Shown here: one piece after another, positions 1 to 9,318 of the stretch | Layout: every line of letters begins with the position of its first letter | Position numbering within the stretch: the first letter of the stretch is position 1 | Origin: Methylovorus mays | GTDB taxonomy: Bacteria; Pseudomonadota; Gammaproteobacteria; Burkholderiales; Methylophilaceae | Direction of reading: 5' to 3' | Assembly: GCF_020531915.1 (NCBI RefSeq) | Contig: NZ_JAJAVG010000007.1 | Coordinates: forward strand, 62,001 to 126,000 | Length of the DNA stretch: 64,000 nt | Notes under the pieces: model-generated | The model's database searches: none | Told to the model about the DNA's origin: nothing | What the model saw: only the letters and a program-made list of their open reading frames with translations | Position numbers and translations under genes: made by a program

Positions 1-672
1 TTCATGACGGCCACGCTATTTACACCCAAGCAGGCACCGCTGGTGCTGTTTTCGCTCTACATGGTGAGCTTTGCCACCATTTTCCTGACGGCGGTGATCT
101 ACAAAGGCCGCTATAGCAGCACCGAGCCGTTCATTCTGGAACTGCCACCTTACCGCTTCCCTACCCCGCGCCAGATCTGGCTGCGCGGCTGGCAAGAGGT
201 GCGCCACTTCCTCACCCGTGCCAGCAAATTCATCATCATCGGTGTGTTGCTGGTCTGGGCACTGACCAACTTTCCTAGCGATGTTCCCGCCGCCAGCGCA
301 GGCACTATTGCCGGCATGATAGGCACCTGGCTGGCGCCAGTACTGAATCCGGTTGGCATTGACGGCCAGCTGGCGATTGCGCTGATTTTTGGCTTTGTGG
401 CAAAGGAGATCGTCGTGGGCGCACTCGCCGTCATTTATGGCCTGCAGGGCGATGCCCTGATGCAAGTCATGGCGACCAAGCTGGACTGGGTGCAAGGCAT
501 GAGCTTCATGCTGTTCACGCTGATCTACACCCCCTGCCTCTCCACCATTGCCACGCTCAAGAACGAGTCCAAAAGCATAGGCTTCATGATGCTCTCGCTA
601 CTATGGTCGCTGGGCCTGGCGTGGGTAGTGAGCTTTGTGTTTTACCAGACGGCGCGAGCACTGGGGTATTAG
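1..672 (+). CDS. feoB: Ferrous iron transport protein B, C-terminal part (partial)
   Basis: The open frame enters from the left edge, so the N-terminal G domain and first membrane segments are missing. The visible 223 residues contain the conserved second half of the FeoB permease: an ELPPYRFPTPR loop, an AKEIVVGAL segment, and the cysteine-bearing TPCLSTIATLKNES motif of the second Gate region. Several hydrophobic helices match the inner-membrane Fe(II) channel. FeoB imports Fe(II) across the inner membrane. The frame ends with TAG just ahead of a strong terminator, so feoB is the last gene of its transcription unit. The identification is secure; feoA and the rest of feoB should lie to the left of the window. 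Confidence 0.95.
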   Translation, partial: FMTATLFTPKQAPLVLFSLYMVSFATIFLTAVIYKGRYSSTEPFILELPPYRFPTPRQIWLRGWQEVRHFLTRASKFIIIGVLLVWALTNFPSDVPAASAGTIAGMIGTWLAPVLNPVGIDGQLAIALIFGFVAKEIVVGALAVIYGLQGDALMQVMATKLDWVQGMSFMLFTLIYTPCLSTIATLKNESKSIGFMMLSLLWSLGLAWVVSFVFYQTARALGY

Positions 673-706
673 CCGCTAGAAAACACCTTGTCTTCAGCAC
701 CATTGC

Positions 707-744
707 AAAAGGCCCGAGCCGCCATGGCGTCGGGCCTTTTGTTT
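707..744 (+). terminator. Rho-independent terminator after feoB
   Basis: AAAAGGCCCGA (707-717) pairs perfectly with TCGGGCCTTTT (730-740) across a 12-base loop, and the 3' arm runs into a T-rich tail. It sits 34 bases after the feoB stop. The A-rich 5' arm means it can also work on the minus strand, where it would end the unit that finishes with the DUF486 gene at 779. Confidence 0.9.
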
Positions 745-778
745 TATGGAATGCGTATCCCTGACGGGCGCAGGTCAC

Positions 779-1120
779 TTAACTACGGAACATGAAATAC
801 ACCGCTCCCAGCAGGCACAAGCCTGCCCATAGATAGTCCAGCTTGAGCGGCTGATGCATGTAATACACCGCAAACGGCACAAACACCATCAGCGTGATGA
901 CTTCCTGCAACACCTTGAGCTGGCCGAGGGAGAGCACGGTAAACCCTGCACGGTTGGCAGGCACCTGAAACATGTATTCGACAAACGCCACCAGCCAGCT
1001 GAGAAACGCAGCGACATACCAGGGTTTGTCATTGAGGCTTTTAAGGTGGGCATACCATGCAAACGTCATGAAGACGTTTGACATGGTCAGCAACAGCACT
1101 GTCTTGGCAATGACCGGCAT
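779..1120 (-). CDS. DMT-like membrane protein of the DUF486 family
   Basis: A 113-residue, very hydrophobic protein with four predicted membrane helices. The NVFMTFAWYAHLK and YYMHQPLKLDYLWAGLCLLGAVYFMFR stretches are typical of the DUF486 (COG3169) family, which resembles half of a drug/metabolite transporter. The substrate and role are unknown. It begins 29 bases downstream of glnB on the same strand and could be the last gene of the sucC-to-glnB unit. The family assignment is good; any transport function would be a guess. Confidence 0.85.
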   Translation of the reverse strand: MPVIAKTVLLLTMSNVFMTFAWYAHLKSLNDKPWYVAAFLSWLVAFVEYMFQVPANRAGFTVLSLGQLKVLQEVITLMVFVPFAVYYMHQPLKLDYLWAGLCLLGAVYFMFRS

Positions 1121-1149
1121 GAAGATAATCTAGCCCACCTGGGCCCAGC

Positions 1150-1500
<351 letters not shown>

Positions 1501-1520
1501 CTAGCCTCTTTTTAGTTGAT

Positions 1521-3140
1521 TCAGTTTTTACTCACGAATCTGGAAACAACAGGATAACGCCGGTCCAAACCGAACCCGCGCTCTGTCACTCTCACTCCTA
1601 GCGGCGACTGCTGCCGCTTGTATTCATTGCGATCAATCAGGCTCAATACACGCGCCACATCCTGCTCGCGATAGCCCATGGCGACAATTTCCTGACGGCT
1701 GGAATCGCGCTCGACGTAAGCCTCCATGATCGCATCCAGCACATCGTAGGGCGGCAGGCTATCCTGATCAGTCTGCCCATGCCGCAACTCGGCCGATGGC
1801 GGCCGGATGATGATGCGTTCAGGGATCACCGGCGATAGCGTATTGCGATAGCGTGCCAGACGATATACCAGTGTCTTGGAAATATCCTTCAACACGGCAA
1901 AACCGCCCGCCATGTCGCCATACAGGGTCGAGTAACCCACGGCCATCTCGCTCTTGTTGCCTGTGGTCAGCACTATGCTACCAAACTTGTTGGATAATGC
2001 CATTAAAAGCGTGCCGCGTATGCGGGCTTGCAGATTCTCTTCCGTGGTATCAAAGCTGGTACCGGCGAACGGCTCCGCCAGCGTCTCGCAAAACTGGTCA
2101 AACAGCGGCTTGATCGGCAACTCGGTGTATTTCACACCCAGCTGACGTGCCATTTGTCGCGCATCATCCACGCTCATATCCGCCGTAAACTCCGACGCCA
2201 TCATGACGGCGTGCACATTGTCGGCTCCCAGGGCATCCACAGCAATCGCCAATGTCAGCGCCGAATCGATCCCGCCGGACAAGCCCAGCACCGCGCCGGG
2301 GAAGCCATTCTTTTGCACATAATCCCGCAGACACAAGGTGAGTGCCTGATAGGCAGACTCCTCGCGCGTAAGGCCGGGCGCAATCTCGGCAGGCAGAGGG
2401 TTGGCACGGTTTTTGGCACTCAAATCAATGCTCACCAGTGCCAGCTGCTCGGTAAAAGCCGGCAATTGCTGCACCGGCGCGCCACAGCGATCAATCACCA
2501 CCGAGTTGCCATCAAACACCAGTTCATCCTGTCCGCCGACCATATTGGTATAAATCAGCGGCAAGCCGGTTTCTTCAACCCGTTTACCCAATACCTTGTA
2601 ACGCTGCTGCTGTTTTTCCAGATGAAAAGGCGAGGCATTCAGCACCAGCAAGAGTTCGGCGCCAGCCTGCTTGCTGGCTTTGGCCGGACCAGACTCCCAT
2701 ACATCTGCACAGATCAGCACACCACAGCGTACGCCCTGATGTTCAAACACCTCGGCTTTATGGCCGGGTGAAAAATAGCGCACCTCATCAAATACACTGT
2801 GATTTGGCAAGGCATGTTTGTGATAGGTGGAGACAATGTGCCCACCCTGCAATACTGAAGCGGCGTTGTAGCAGCGGCCATGCTGGCGATGGGGGTGTCC
2901 GACAACGACTGTGATATCCGGCAGCGCCTTTGCCAAGGCCTGCAATTCACGCTGGCAATGGCGGGTAAAGTCTTCGCGTAATAACAGATCCTGCGGCGAG
3001 TAGCCGCTCAAGGCCAGCTCCGGTGTCAGCATCAAGCTGGCCCCGGCCGCTTTGGCCTCACGGGCATAACTTAATATCTTGGCAGCATTTCCGGCGAGAT
3101 CACCCACCACACAATTGATCTGGGCAATGGCGATCTGCAT
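1521..3140 (-). CDS. nadE: Glutamine-dependent NAD+ synthetase
   Basis: Makes NAD+ from deamido-NAD+, ATP and glutamine. The 539-residue protein has an N-terminal nitrilase-type glutaminase domain with the catalytic triad E41, K108 and C144 (VLICADVWES). A C-terminal ammonia-dependent synthetase domain carries the pyrophosphatase loop LGLSGGIDS (SGGIDS at 288-293). I chose the ATG at 3140 because MQIAIAQINCVVGD matches the usual family start; an in-frame ATG at 3170 would add ten residues and overlap the ankyrin gene by 20 bases. Neither start has a strong ribosome-binding site. It lies between the ankyrin gene and glnB, apparently in one unit. Confidence 0.96.
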   Translation of the reverse strand: MQIAIAQINCVVGDLAGNAAKILSYAREAKAAGASLMLTPELALSGYSPQDLLLREDFTRHCQRELQALAKALPDITVVVGHPHRQHGRCYNAASVLQGGHIVSTYHKHALPNHSVFDEVRYFSPGHKAEVFEHQGVRCGVLICADVWESGPAKASKQAGAELLLVLNASPFHLEKQQQRYKVLGKRVEETGLPLIYTNMVGGQDELVFDGNSVVIDRCGAPVQQLPAFTEQLALVSIDLSAKNRANPLPAEIAPGLTREESAYQALTLCLRDYVQKNGFPGAVLGLSGGIDSALTLAIAVDALGADNVHAVMMASEFTADMSVDDARQMARQLGVKYTELPIKPLFDQFCETLAEPFAGTSFDTTEENLQARIRGTLLMALSNKFGSIVLTTGNKSEMAVGYSTLYGDMAGGFAVLKDISKTLVYRLARYRNTLSPVIPERIIIRPPSAELRHGQTDQDSLPPYDVLDAIMEAYVERDSSRQEIVAMGYREQDVARVLSLIDRNEYKRQQSPLGVRVTERGFGLDRRYPVVSRFVSKN

Positions 3141-3150
3141 CAGCGATTTA

Positions 3151-4128
3151 CTAATAGCTTCCACCTGCATCTTTGATGAGTTGTACGATTTCTGCGTTAC
3201 CGCCCTTGAGTGCGTACACCAGTGCGGTCAGTCCGTATTGATCCTTGGTTTTGACATTGGCACCGCGCTCCAGCATCAGTTTGACCATGGAGACAGAGCC
3301 ATTGTCCACCGCCAGCTGTAACAGCGGCGTGCCTTCAGAGTCACGATGGTTGACGTCAGCACCGTTGTCCAGCAGCACCGTGGCAGCATCGACATTGGAT
3401 TTCTTGACCGCCCAGGTGAGCGCTGTCCATTTGGAGCTATCCTGCTCATTGACCTTGGCGCCACGTTCCAGAAGCAGTTTCACCGCATCCGCATTGCCTT
3501 CACGGGCAGCCCACATCAGGGCAGTGGCACCGAAACGATCCCGCGCACGCATGTCCGCGCCGTTATCGATCAGGGTATTAATCGTAGGCAAATCGCCATT
3601 CTTGGCGGCATACATCAGCACGCTCTTGCCATCGTCACTCTTGGCGCTGGCGTCTACGCCATTCTTCACCAGCAGATCCACCATCTCGCTATACCCGGAG
3701 GTGGCGGCCATCCCCAATGCACTCCAGCCGGATTCATCGCGAATCTTGGGGTCGGCACCATGTTCAAGCAGCACTTTCGCAGTCGCCACAAAGTTCTTTT
3801 TGGCAGCCATCATCAGCGCCGTCCAGCCACCGTTATCCTTGGCATTGACGTTGGCGCCCTTCTGCAGCAGCAGCTTGACCACCTCAGCCTTGTCCTTGCG
3901 CGCGGCATACATCAGCGCGGTAACCCCATCGGCATCCTTGGTGTTGGGGCTAGCTCCGCTATCCAGAATGGCTTTGACCGTGGCGATATCACCCTTGGAG
4001 GATACCGTCAGCAAATAGGGAATCTGCTCGGCTGCCTGCGCGGTTGGCAACGCCATGGGCAACACCAGCGCTGGTGCTACCAGGGCCAGCAGAAGTGTTC
4101 GTGCAAACTTGTCAGGATAGCGCCGCAT
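3151..4128 (-). CDS. Exported ankyrin-repeat protein
   Basis: A 325-residue protein with a long N-terminal signal peptide (hydrophobic core around residues 11-30, cleavage plausible after AQA). About nine ankyrin repeats of the DGVTALMYAARKDKAEVVKL type follow and fill residues 40-320, so it should be a periplasmic protein-binding scaffold. No enzymatic domain is seen. It is preceded by AAAGGA six bases before the ATG. It starts 15 bases after sucD and ends 10 bases before nadE, so it appears co-transcribed with central metabolic genes. Partner proteins are unknown. A second exported ankyrin gene is at 12955. Confidence 0.88.
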   Translation of the reverse strand: MRRYPDKFARTLLLALVAPALVLPMALPTAQAAEQIPYLLTVSSKGDIATVKAILDSGASPNTKDADGVTALMYAARKDKAEVVKLLLQKGANVNAKDNGGWTALMMAAKKNFVATAKVLLEHGADPKIRDESGWSALGMAATSGYSEMVDLLVKNGVDASAKSDDGKSVLMYAAKNGDLPTINTLIDNGADMRARDRFGATALMWAAREGNADAVKLLLERGAKVNEQDSSKWTALTWAVKKSNVDAATVLLDNGADVNHRDSEGTPLLQLAVDNGSVSMVKLMLERGANVKTKDQYGLTALVYALKGGNAEIVQLIKDAGGSY

Positions 4129-4143
4129 GTGATTCCTTTATGA

Positions 4144-5031
4144 TCAATTCGCTTGAGTCGCGGCCTTGATAGCCGCTTGTACTGCTTCGCCGAGTCCGGC
4201 TGGTGAGCTGGCAACGATAACGCCCGCCTGCTCGAGTGCGCGTATCTTGTCTTCTGCCTTGCCACTGCCACCCGAGATAATCGCCCCGGCATGGCCCATG
4301 CGCTTGCCCTTGGGCGCCGTCTGGCCGGCAATGTAGCCTGCCACTGGCTTGGTCACATGCTGCTTGATGTATTCAGCAGCAGCTTCTTCGTCGGCCCCGC
4401 CAATTTCGCCCACCATGATGATGGCTTCGGTTTCGGGATCTTGTTCAAACAATGCCAGGCAATCAATAAAATTCATGCCGCGGATCGGGTCGCCACCTAT
4501 GCCCACGCAGGTCGATTGACCCAGGCCCAGTGCAGTGGTCTGGTGCACAGCTTCATAAGTGAGGGTGCCGGAGCGGGAAACAATCCCCACCTTGCCACGC
4601 AAATGGATGCTGCCCGGCATGATGCCGATCTTGCAGGCATCTGGCGTGATAACGCCTGGGCAGTTGGGGCCGATCAAACGCGCGCCATTGGCTTTGAGGG
4701 CGGCCTTGACATTCAGCATGTCCAGCACGGGGATCCCCTCGGTAATACAGACGATGAGCGGAACACCCGTATCGCAGGCCTCGAGGATGGAATCTGCCGC
4801 AAACGGCGGCGGCACGTAGATGACCGATGCATTGGCACCCGTTTCACGCACGGCATCGCGCATGGTATTGAAGACGGGTAAATCCAGATGCTGCTGGCCG
4901 CCCTTGCCGGGCGTCACGCCGCCTACCATGCGGGTGCCATAGGCCAGCGCCTGCTCGGAATGAAAAGTGCCCTGCTTGCCGGTAAACCCTTGGCACAGGA
5001 CCTTGGTATGTTGATCAACCAGAATTGCCAT
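4144..5031 (-). CDS. sucD: Succinyl-CoA ligase, alpha subunit
   Basis: TCA-cycle enzyme subunit (295 residues) that binds CoA and carries the phosphorylated histidine. Visible landmarks are the CoA-binding [13 protein letters not shown] region near the N terminus, the [10 protein letters not shown] loop, and the active-site H247 in [13 protein letters not shown]. The gene starts 2 bases after the sucC stop, which implies translational coupling. Substrate-level phosphorylation (ATP or GDP form) cannot be told from this subunit. Confidence 0.97.
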   Translation of the reverse strand: MAILVDQHTKVLCQGFTGKQGTFHSEQALAYGTRMVGGVTPGKGGQQHLDLPVFNTMRDAVRETGANASVIYVPPPFAADSILEACDTGVPLIVCITEGIPVLDMLNVKAALKANGARLIGPNCPGVITPDACKIGIMPGSIHLRGKVGIVSRSGTLTYEAVHQTTALGLGQSTCVGIGGDPIRGMNFIDCLALFEQDPETEAIIMVGEIGGADEEAAAEYIKQHVTKPVAGYIAGQTAPKGKRMGHAGAIISGGSGKAEDKIRALEQAGVIVASSPAGLGEAVQAAIKAATQAN

Positions 5032-5033
5032 GA

Positions 5034-6212
5034 TTACGCTTTCACTGCTGCATGATTGACGGCACGCACCGCCTGTTGGGCGGCATCGGTCAGACCGGCT
5101 GCCGAGATAATCGAGAGACCGCTTTCGCTCAGCATCTTTCTGCCTAGCTCAACGTTTGTACCTTCGAGACGGACGACAACCGGAATCTGGATGCCGACTT
5201 CTTTCACGGCGGTGATGATGCCCTCGGCAATAATGTCGCAGCGCATGATGCCGCCGAAGATATTCACCAGAATGGCCTTGACGTTGCTATCGGCCAGAAT
5301 GATCTTGAACGCGCGCGCCACGGTGGCCGCCGTTGCGCCACCGCCCACATCCAGAAAGTTGGCAGGCGCGCCGCCATGCAGCTTGATCAGGTCCATGGTC
5401 GCCATGGCAAGCCCGGCGCCGTTGACCATACAACCGATGTTGCCGTTGAGTGCAATGTAATTGAGCCCGGCGTTGTGCGCTTCGGCTTCCTTGGCATCGT
5501 CCTGACTCCAGTCGCGCTGCTCGGCCAGGGCTTTTTGACGATAAAGCGCGTTGTCGTCCACGCTCATCTTGCAGTCCAGTGCCACCAACGCACCTTCGCT
5601 GGTCACCACCAGCGGGTTGATCTCCAGCAAGGCGAGGTCGTTTTCCTTGAAAAGCTTGTACAAGCCCTTGGCGAGGCGCACAAAGGCAGCAATCTGCTCA
5701 CCGGCCAGACCCAAGCCAAACGCCAGGTTGCGCGCCTGGAAATCCACCAGGCCATTCAGGGGGTCGCACACTTCCTGCAGAATTTTTTCCGGCTGAGTGG
5801 CGGCGATTTCTTCAATATCCATGCCGCCCGCCGCCGAGGCTACCATCACCACGCGCTCCAGACTGCGATCCACCAACAAGGAGAGATACAGCTCGCGCGC
5901 AATCGGCAAGGTCTGCTCCACCAGCACCTGCAATACAGGCTGACCATCCGGCGCATTTTGATACGTGACCAGCGGCTTGCCGAGCAAGCTGGCGGCCACT
6001 GCTTCAACATCCTCGTACGACTTCACCACCTTGACGCCACCGGCCTTGCCGCGGCCACCCGCGTGAATCTGCGCCTTCACCACCCAGGCATCACCACCAA
6101 TGCTCTTGGCGGCATCAACGGCGGATTGGGGATTCTCTGCGACCTGACTTTGGGGAATGGGCAAACCGTAGCGCTGCAATAGGCTTTTGGCCTGATACTC
6201 GTGCAAATTCAT
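5034..6212 (-). CDS. sucC: Succinyl-CoA ligase, beta subunit
   Basis: A 392-residue beta subunit. The N-terminal ATP-grasp domain starts [18 protein letters not shown] with the [16 protein letters not shown] lysine-rich loop. The C-terminal CoA-ligase fold holds [11 protein letters not shown] and [11 protein letters not shown]. With SucD it interconverts succinyl-CoA and succinate. It is the promoter-proximal gene of the minus-strand unit sucC-sucD-ankyrin-nadE-glnB; the 141 bases to the divergent serB must hold both promoters. Confidence 0.97.
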   Translation of the reverse strand: MNLHEYQAKSLLQRYGLPIPQSQVAENPQSAVDAAKSIGGDAWVVKAQIHAGGRGKAGGVKVVKSYEDVEAVAASLLGKPLVTYQNAPDGQPVLQVLVEQTLPIARELYLSLLVDRSLERVVMVASAAGGMDIEEIAATQPEKILQEVCDPLNGLVDFQARNLAFGLGLAGEQIAAFVRLAKGLYKLFKENDLALLEINPLVVTSEGALVALDCKMSVDDNALYRQKALAEQRDWSQDDAKEAEAHNAGLNYIALNGNIGCMVNGAGLAMATMDLIKLHGGAPANFLDVGGGATAATVARAFKIILADSNVKAILVNIFGGIMRCDIIAEGIITAVKEVGIQIPVVVRLEGTNVELGRKMLSESGLSIISAAGLTDAAQQAVRAVNHAAVKA

Positions 6213-6315
6213 AGAAGGGGCTTAGTGTGGATGCAATACCGCATTTTCGCGCAATTCGGCCTATTGCGCCAGTGCAGATAGCGGCCCGGAAGCCGCATGC
6301 AGAGCCCGCGCAATG

Positions 6316-6321
6316 TATAAT
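6316..6321 (+). promoter_or_regulatory. Possible -10 element for serB
   Basis: A perfect TATAAT lies 32 bases ahead of the serB ATG. No convincing -35 hexamer is seen at 16-18 bases upstream, so this rests on the -10 match alone. Confidence 0.4.
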
Positions 6322-6353
6322 GCCAGCCTTACTCACAGACTTCGATCCCTGCC

Positions 6354-7196
6354 ATGCGTCTCGTTGTTCAAGGCTCTGCCATCAGCTTCTCGCACCTCGC
6401 CCACTTGCACCAGCTCAGCGGTGCCCAGCAAGGGCTGCAATTTACACAACTGGCCGAGCACGCCTACAGCCTGCCACGACAAACCGAAGCGCAGCAACAG
6501 GTCATCGATTTTTGTCGCGAGCAGCAGATTGACTGCGCCTATGTTGATGACAAACACACCCTCAAGCGCTTCGGCCTCGCGGTGATGGACATGGATTCCA
6601 CCCTCATCAGCATTGAATGCATAGACGAGATCGCCGACATGCATGGCCTCAAACCGCAAGTCGCCGCCATTACCGAAAGCGCCATGCGCGGTGAAATCGA
6701 ATTCGCCGAAAGCCTGCGCCGCCGCGTGGCCCTGCTGGAAGGTCTCGATGAGTCCGCCCTGCAACGCGTGATCGACGAGCGCCTGCAACTCAACCCCGGC
6801 GCCCAGACCTGGATAGACGCCTGCCGCGAAAATGGCATACGCACCATGCTGGTGTCCGGTGGTTTTGATTTCTTCGCCGACAAGGTAAAAGCCATGCTGG
6901 GCCTGGACTATGCGCAGGCCAATTCACTGGAAATCGTGAATGGCAAACTCACGGGCAAGGTACTCGGCCATATCGTCGACGCCCAGGCCAAGGCCGATTT
7001 TCTGATCGCCACTCGCGACAAACTAGGATTGAGCGCAGATCAGGTAGTGGCGATTGGCGATGGTGCCAACGACCTCAAGATGATGTCCGTCGCCACCGCC
7101 GGTGTCGCGTATCATGCAAAACCCATCGTGCAGCAGCAGGCCACTTATGCGCTTAACCATGTGGGCCTGGATGGACTGGTGGGATTGTTTGCCTGA
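6354..7196 (+). CDS. serB: Phosphoserine phosphatase
   Basis: Last step of serine biosynthesis: removes phosphate from phosphoserine. The 280-residue protein has the HAD-superfamily nucleophile motif VMDMDSTLI with D79 and D81, a motif II serine in TMLVSGGF, and motif III GDGANDLKMM. The N-terminal 70 residues form a short regulatory-type domain usual for proteobacterial SerB. In serine-cycle or RuMP methylotrophs serine is also a C1 hub, but here it is an ordinary housekeeping gene. It stands alone on the plus strand, followed by an unrelated A+T-rich gene. Confidence 0.96.
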   Translation: MRLVVQGSAISFSHLAHLHQLSGAQQGLQFTQLAEHAYSLPRQTEAQQQVIDFCREQQIDCAYVDDKHTLKRFGLAVMDMDSTLISIECIDEIADMHGLKPQVAAITESAMRGEIEFAESLRRRVALLEGLDESALQRVIDERLQLNPGAQTWIDACRENGIRTMLVSGGFDFFADKVKAMLGLDYAQANSLEIVNGKLTGKVLGHIVDAQAKADFLIATRDKLGLSADQVVAIGDGANDLKMMSVATAGVAYHAKPIVQQQATYALNHVGLDGLVGLFA

Positions 7197-7278
7197 ACCC
7201 AGAGTTAGGCAGTATAAATTGTATGCTCCATTCCAACGCGTTGCTTGATAGAAAGTTAATTGCTCATCTACCACTAAC

Positions 7279-8259
7279 ATGCAGCAAACAAAACGTCATC
7301 ATTATGTGCCTAAGACTTATTTAAATTCTTTTTGCGACAAGGAGGGTAAACTTCTTGTCTATCGCAAGGATGGACCTTCCGAACCTCTAAAGGTAACACC
7401 AGACAATACTCAGTTCCGTCGGTATTATTACTCTCAGCCAATCCAAGATGGCGGGCAAGACAATAATACATTGGAGGCCCTATTTTCAGCAGTTGAGTCC
7501 TACTGGCCGGCAACCGTAAATGCGCTTAAGCACCGCAGTGATGTAAATTCAAGAATTGAATCTATTATCCAGTTTATTTGTTTGCAACGCGTTCGAGTAC
7601 CGGCCTGCCGAGATATGGTTGAGGCTATAGAAGCTCAATTTGTTAAAGATACATTAATAACAATGCTTGCTAATGGTCAGCTTCCGCCACTCCCCCCAGA
7701 ACTTGCAGATTTACCTAATAAGCTAAAAATATCGATTGATCCTCACCGAAGCATCCATAGAATGGTGGACATGTTGCGCGCTATGGGAAACTTAATTGAC
7801 AAGTTAGGTTTTGTTGTGATTCACAACAAGACGAAGCGACCATTCCTCACCAGTGACAATCCTGTTTTATGGTTTGATCCGACGCTTCCATTTTTAGAAC
7901 AGAAGCCTTACACAATCAACCCACAAGGGCCTATTCTTTTATTTTTTCCAGTGAGTCCTGATATGGGCCTCTTGGGTACTAGTGGCGATCTAGAAAGATT
8001 CCAATGTTTTGGCTTTGAACATCAAGAAAACTCAGATGAAGAGTGGGTTGAAATAATGAACGCGCAAATATGTAGATTTGCTTATGAGGCTGTGATCGCT
8101 TCTGCATCAGGACAAGAATATATAATCGAGTGTTTCAAAGATGTTTCTCCTGTACATGAAGCCTCTTCACTAAGAACCAAAACAGGAAACCTAACTATTC
8201 ATAAGCTCGCCTTCGATAAGCGAGTACAAAAACAAAAATGGAATCCGAATAATAAATAA
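7279..8259 (+). CDS. DUF4238 domain protein, probably acquired
   Basis: A 326-residue soluble protein beginning KRHHYVPKTYLNSFCDKEGKLLVYRKDG, the hallmark N terminus of the DUF4238 family (an H-H-Y-V-P motif near the start). A conserved block around FVVIHNKTKRPFLTSDNPV also fits. No signal peptide or membrane segment is seen. The function is unknown; the histidine-rich start suggests an enzyme or metal site, but that is inference. The gene is clearly richer in A+T and in ATA/AAT/TTA codons than its neighbours, lacks an obvious ribosome-binding site, and stands alone between serB and a terminator. Together these point to horizontal acquisition. Relatives are often found in variable genome regions, so a defence role is possible but unproven. 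Confidence 0.8.
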   Translation: MQQTKRHHYVPKTYLNSFCDKEGKLLVYRKDGPSEPLKVTPDNTQFRRYYYSQPIQDGGQDNNTLEALFSAVESYWPATVNALKHRSDVNSRIESIIQFICLQRVRVPACRDMVEAIEAQFVKDTLITMLANGQLPPLPPELADLPNKLKISIDPHRSIHRMVDMLRAMGNLIDKLGFVVIHNKTKRPFLTSDNPVLWFDPTLPFLEQKPYTINPQGPILLFFPVSPDMGLLGTSGDLERFQCFGFEHQENSDEEWVEIMNAQICRFAYEAVIASASGQEYIIECFKDVSPVHEASSLRTKTGNLTIHKLAFDKRVQKQKWNPNNK

Positions 8260-8367
8260 AAATGGTGCTGGGTCATCTGATAGAGGTTTGGATCATTCAT
8301 TAATGGTTATTCATTCAATTATAATTTCTTAATGATTTTGCCAGATTACCAATAGCGCACCCCAAGT

Positions 8368-8396
8368 AAAAAGCGCCTCATCGAGGCGCTTTTTTT
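8368..8396. terminator. Bidirectional terminator between DUF4238 gene and the exported redox operon
   Basis: GCGCCTC (8373-8379) pairs with GAGGCGC (8383-8389) across a 3-base loop. A run of A precedes it and seven T follow it, so it can stop transcription in both directions. It separates two convergent units. Confidence 0.92.
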
Positions 8397-8424
8397 ACAA
8401 CTTGATCTCAAGTTACATGACTGA

Positions 8425-9297
8425 TCAATGCTTTTTCGGATGCAATGGCAGCCACACTACTTCGCCTGCCTTCATGTCTGGCACGATGAGGTATTTTTCA
8501 TCTTTGCTGAGGGCAATGTCGGCAGATGCATTGAATCCATCCTTCAGCAGCTTCACTTCGTCGTCGTGGCCCAGCTCAAATACCTTGCCGTTTTTCCAGT
8601 CGCTGACGTAGATGACGCCGGAGCTGGCGTGCACCAGGCCATCACCACCGCCGAAACCTTCCGCCAGTTTGGTGAGTTTTTTGGATTTCATGTTGTAGCT
8701 GTAGAGGATGCCGGAGGCAAAGTCGACTTCCAGCAGAACATCGCCGGTATCATCCACCACCAGGCCATTGGGGCTGAGTACCTTGGGATCCTGTTTGCCG
8801 TCAATCACCAGCGTGACCTTGCCTGCCTTGTCCAGGCGGTAAATGGCACCGCCGCTGCCGGTGTTGATGTCGCCACTGTCGCTAACGTAGAGATTGCCTT
8901 TGGGGTCGGGCTCAATGTCGTTCAGGAACTGTGGCGTCACCGGAAAGCCGTTGGTGGGCGTGAACACCTCCCATTTGCCATCGGGCTTCACTTTCAGGAC
9001 GCGGGTTTTATCGGTGACATAAATATCCTGCCCGATGATGGCCAGACCTTTGGGGTCATCCATGCCGGTCGCAAATACGCTGACCTTGCCATCAGGCGAG
9101 ATCACGCTGATCTGGCCATCACCATCTTTGCCAAATTCGCCGATTTCAGAGACAAACACGCGGCCATCCTTGGTTTGCAGCACGGATTCCGGCGTTTTGA
9201 AGCCGCCTATGGTTTTGCCTTCGTGAGCATGCGCGAGAGGCGCGAACAGCACGGACAACGCAAGCACAAGCGGGGTGAGACGGGGAATTCGGGTCAT
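8425..9297 (-). CDS. Exported SMP-30/NHL-type beta-propeller protein
   Basis: A 290-residue protein with a signal peptide (TRIPRLTPLVLALSVLFAPLAHAH, cleavage after AHA). It is followed by repeated blades such as DGRVFVSEIGEFGKDGDG, GNLYVSDSGDINTGSGG and GVIYVSDWKNGKVFEL. These are typical of SMP-30/gluconolactonase-like propellers that bind a divalent metal. It is probably periplasmic. It could hydrolyse a lactone produced by the sorbosone-dehydrogenase-like enzyme two genes upstream, but the substrate cannot be read from sequence. It is the last gene of a five-gene operon and starts 21 bases after the previous stop. Confidence 0.82.
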   Translation of the reverse strand: MTRIPRLTPLVLALSVLFAPLAHAHEGKTIGGFKTPESVLQTKDGRVFVSEIGEFGKDGDGQISVISPDGKVSVFATGMDDPKGLAIIGQDIYVTDKTRVLKVKPDGKWEVFTPTNGFPVTPQFLNDIEPDPKGNLYVSDSGDINTGSGGAIYRLDKAGKVTLVIDGKQDPKVLSPNGLVVDDTGDVLLEVDFASGILYSYNMKSKKLTKLAEGFGGGDGLVHASSGVIYVSDWKNGKVFELGHDDEVKLLKDGFNASADIALSKDEKYLIVPDMKAGEVVWLPLHPKKH

Positions 9298-9318
9298 GGC
9301 GTATATCTCCTGGGTTGG

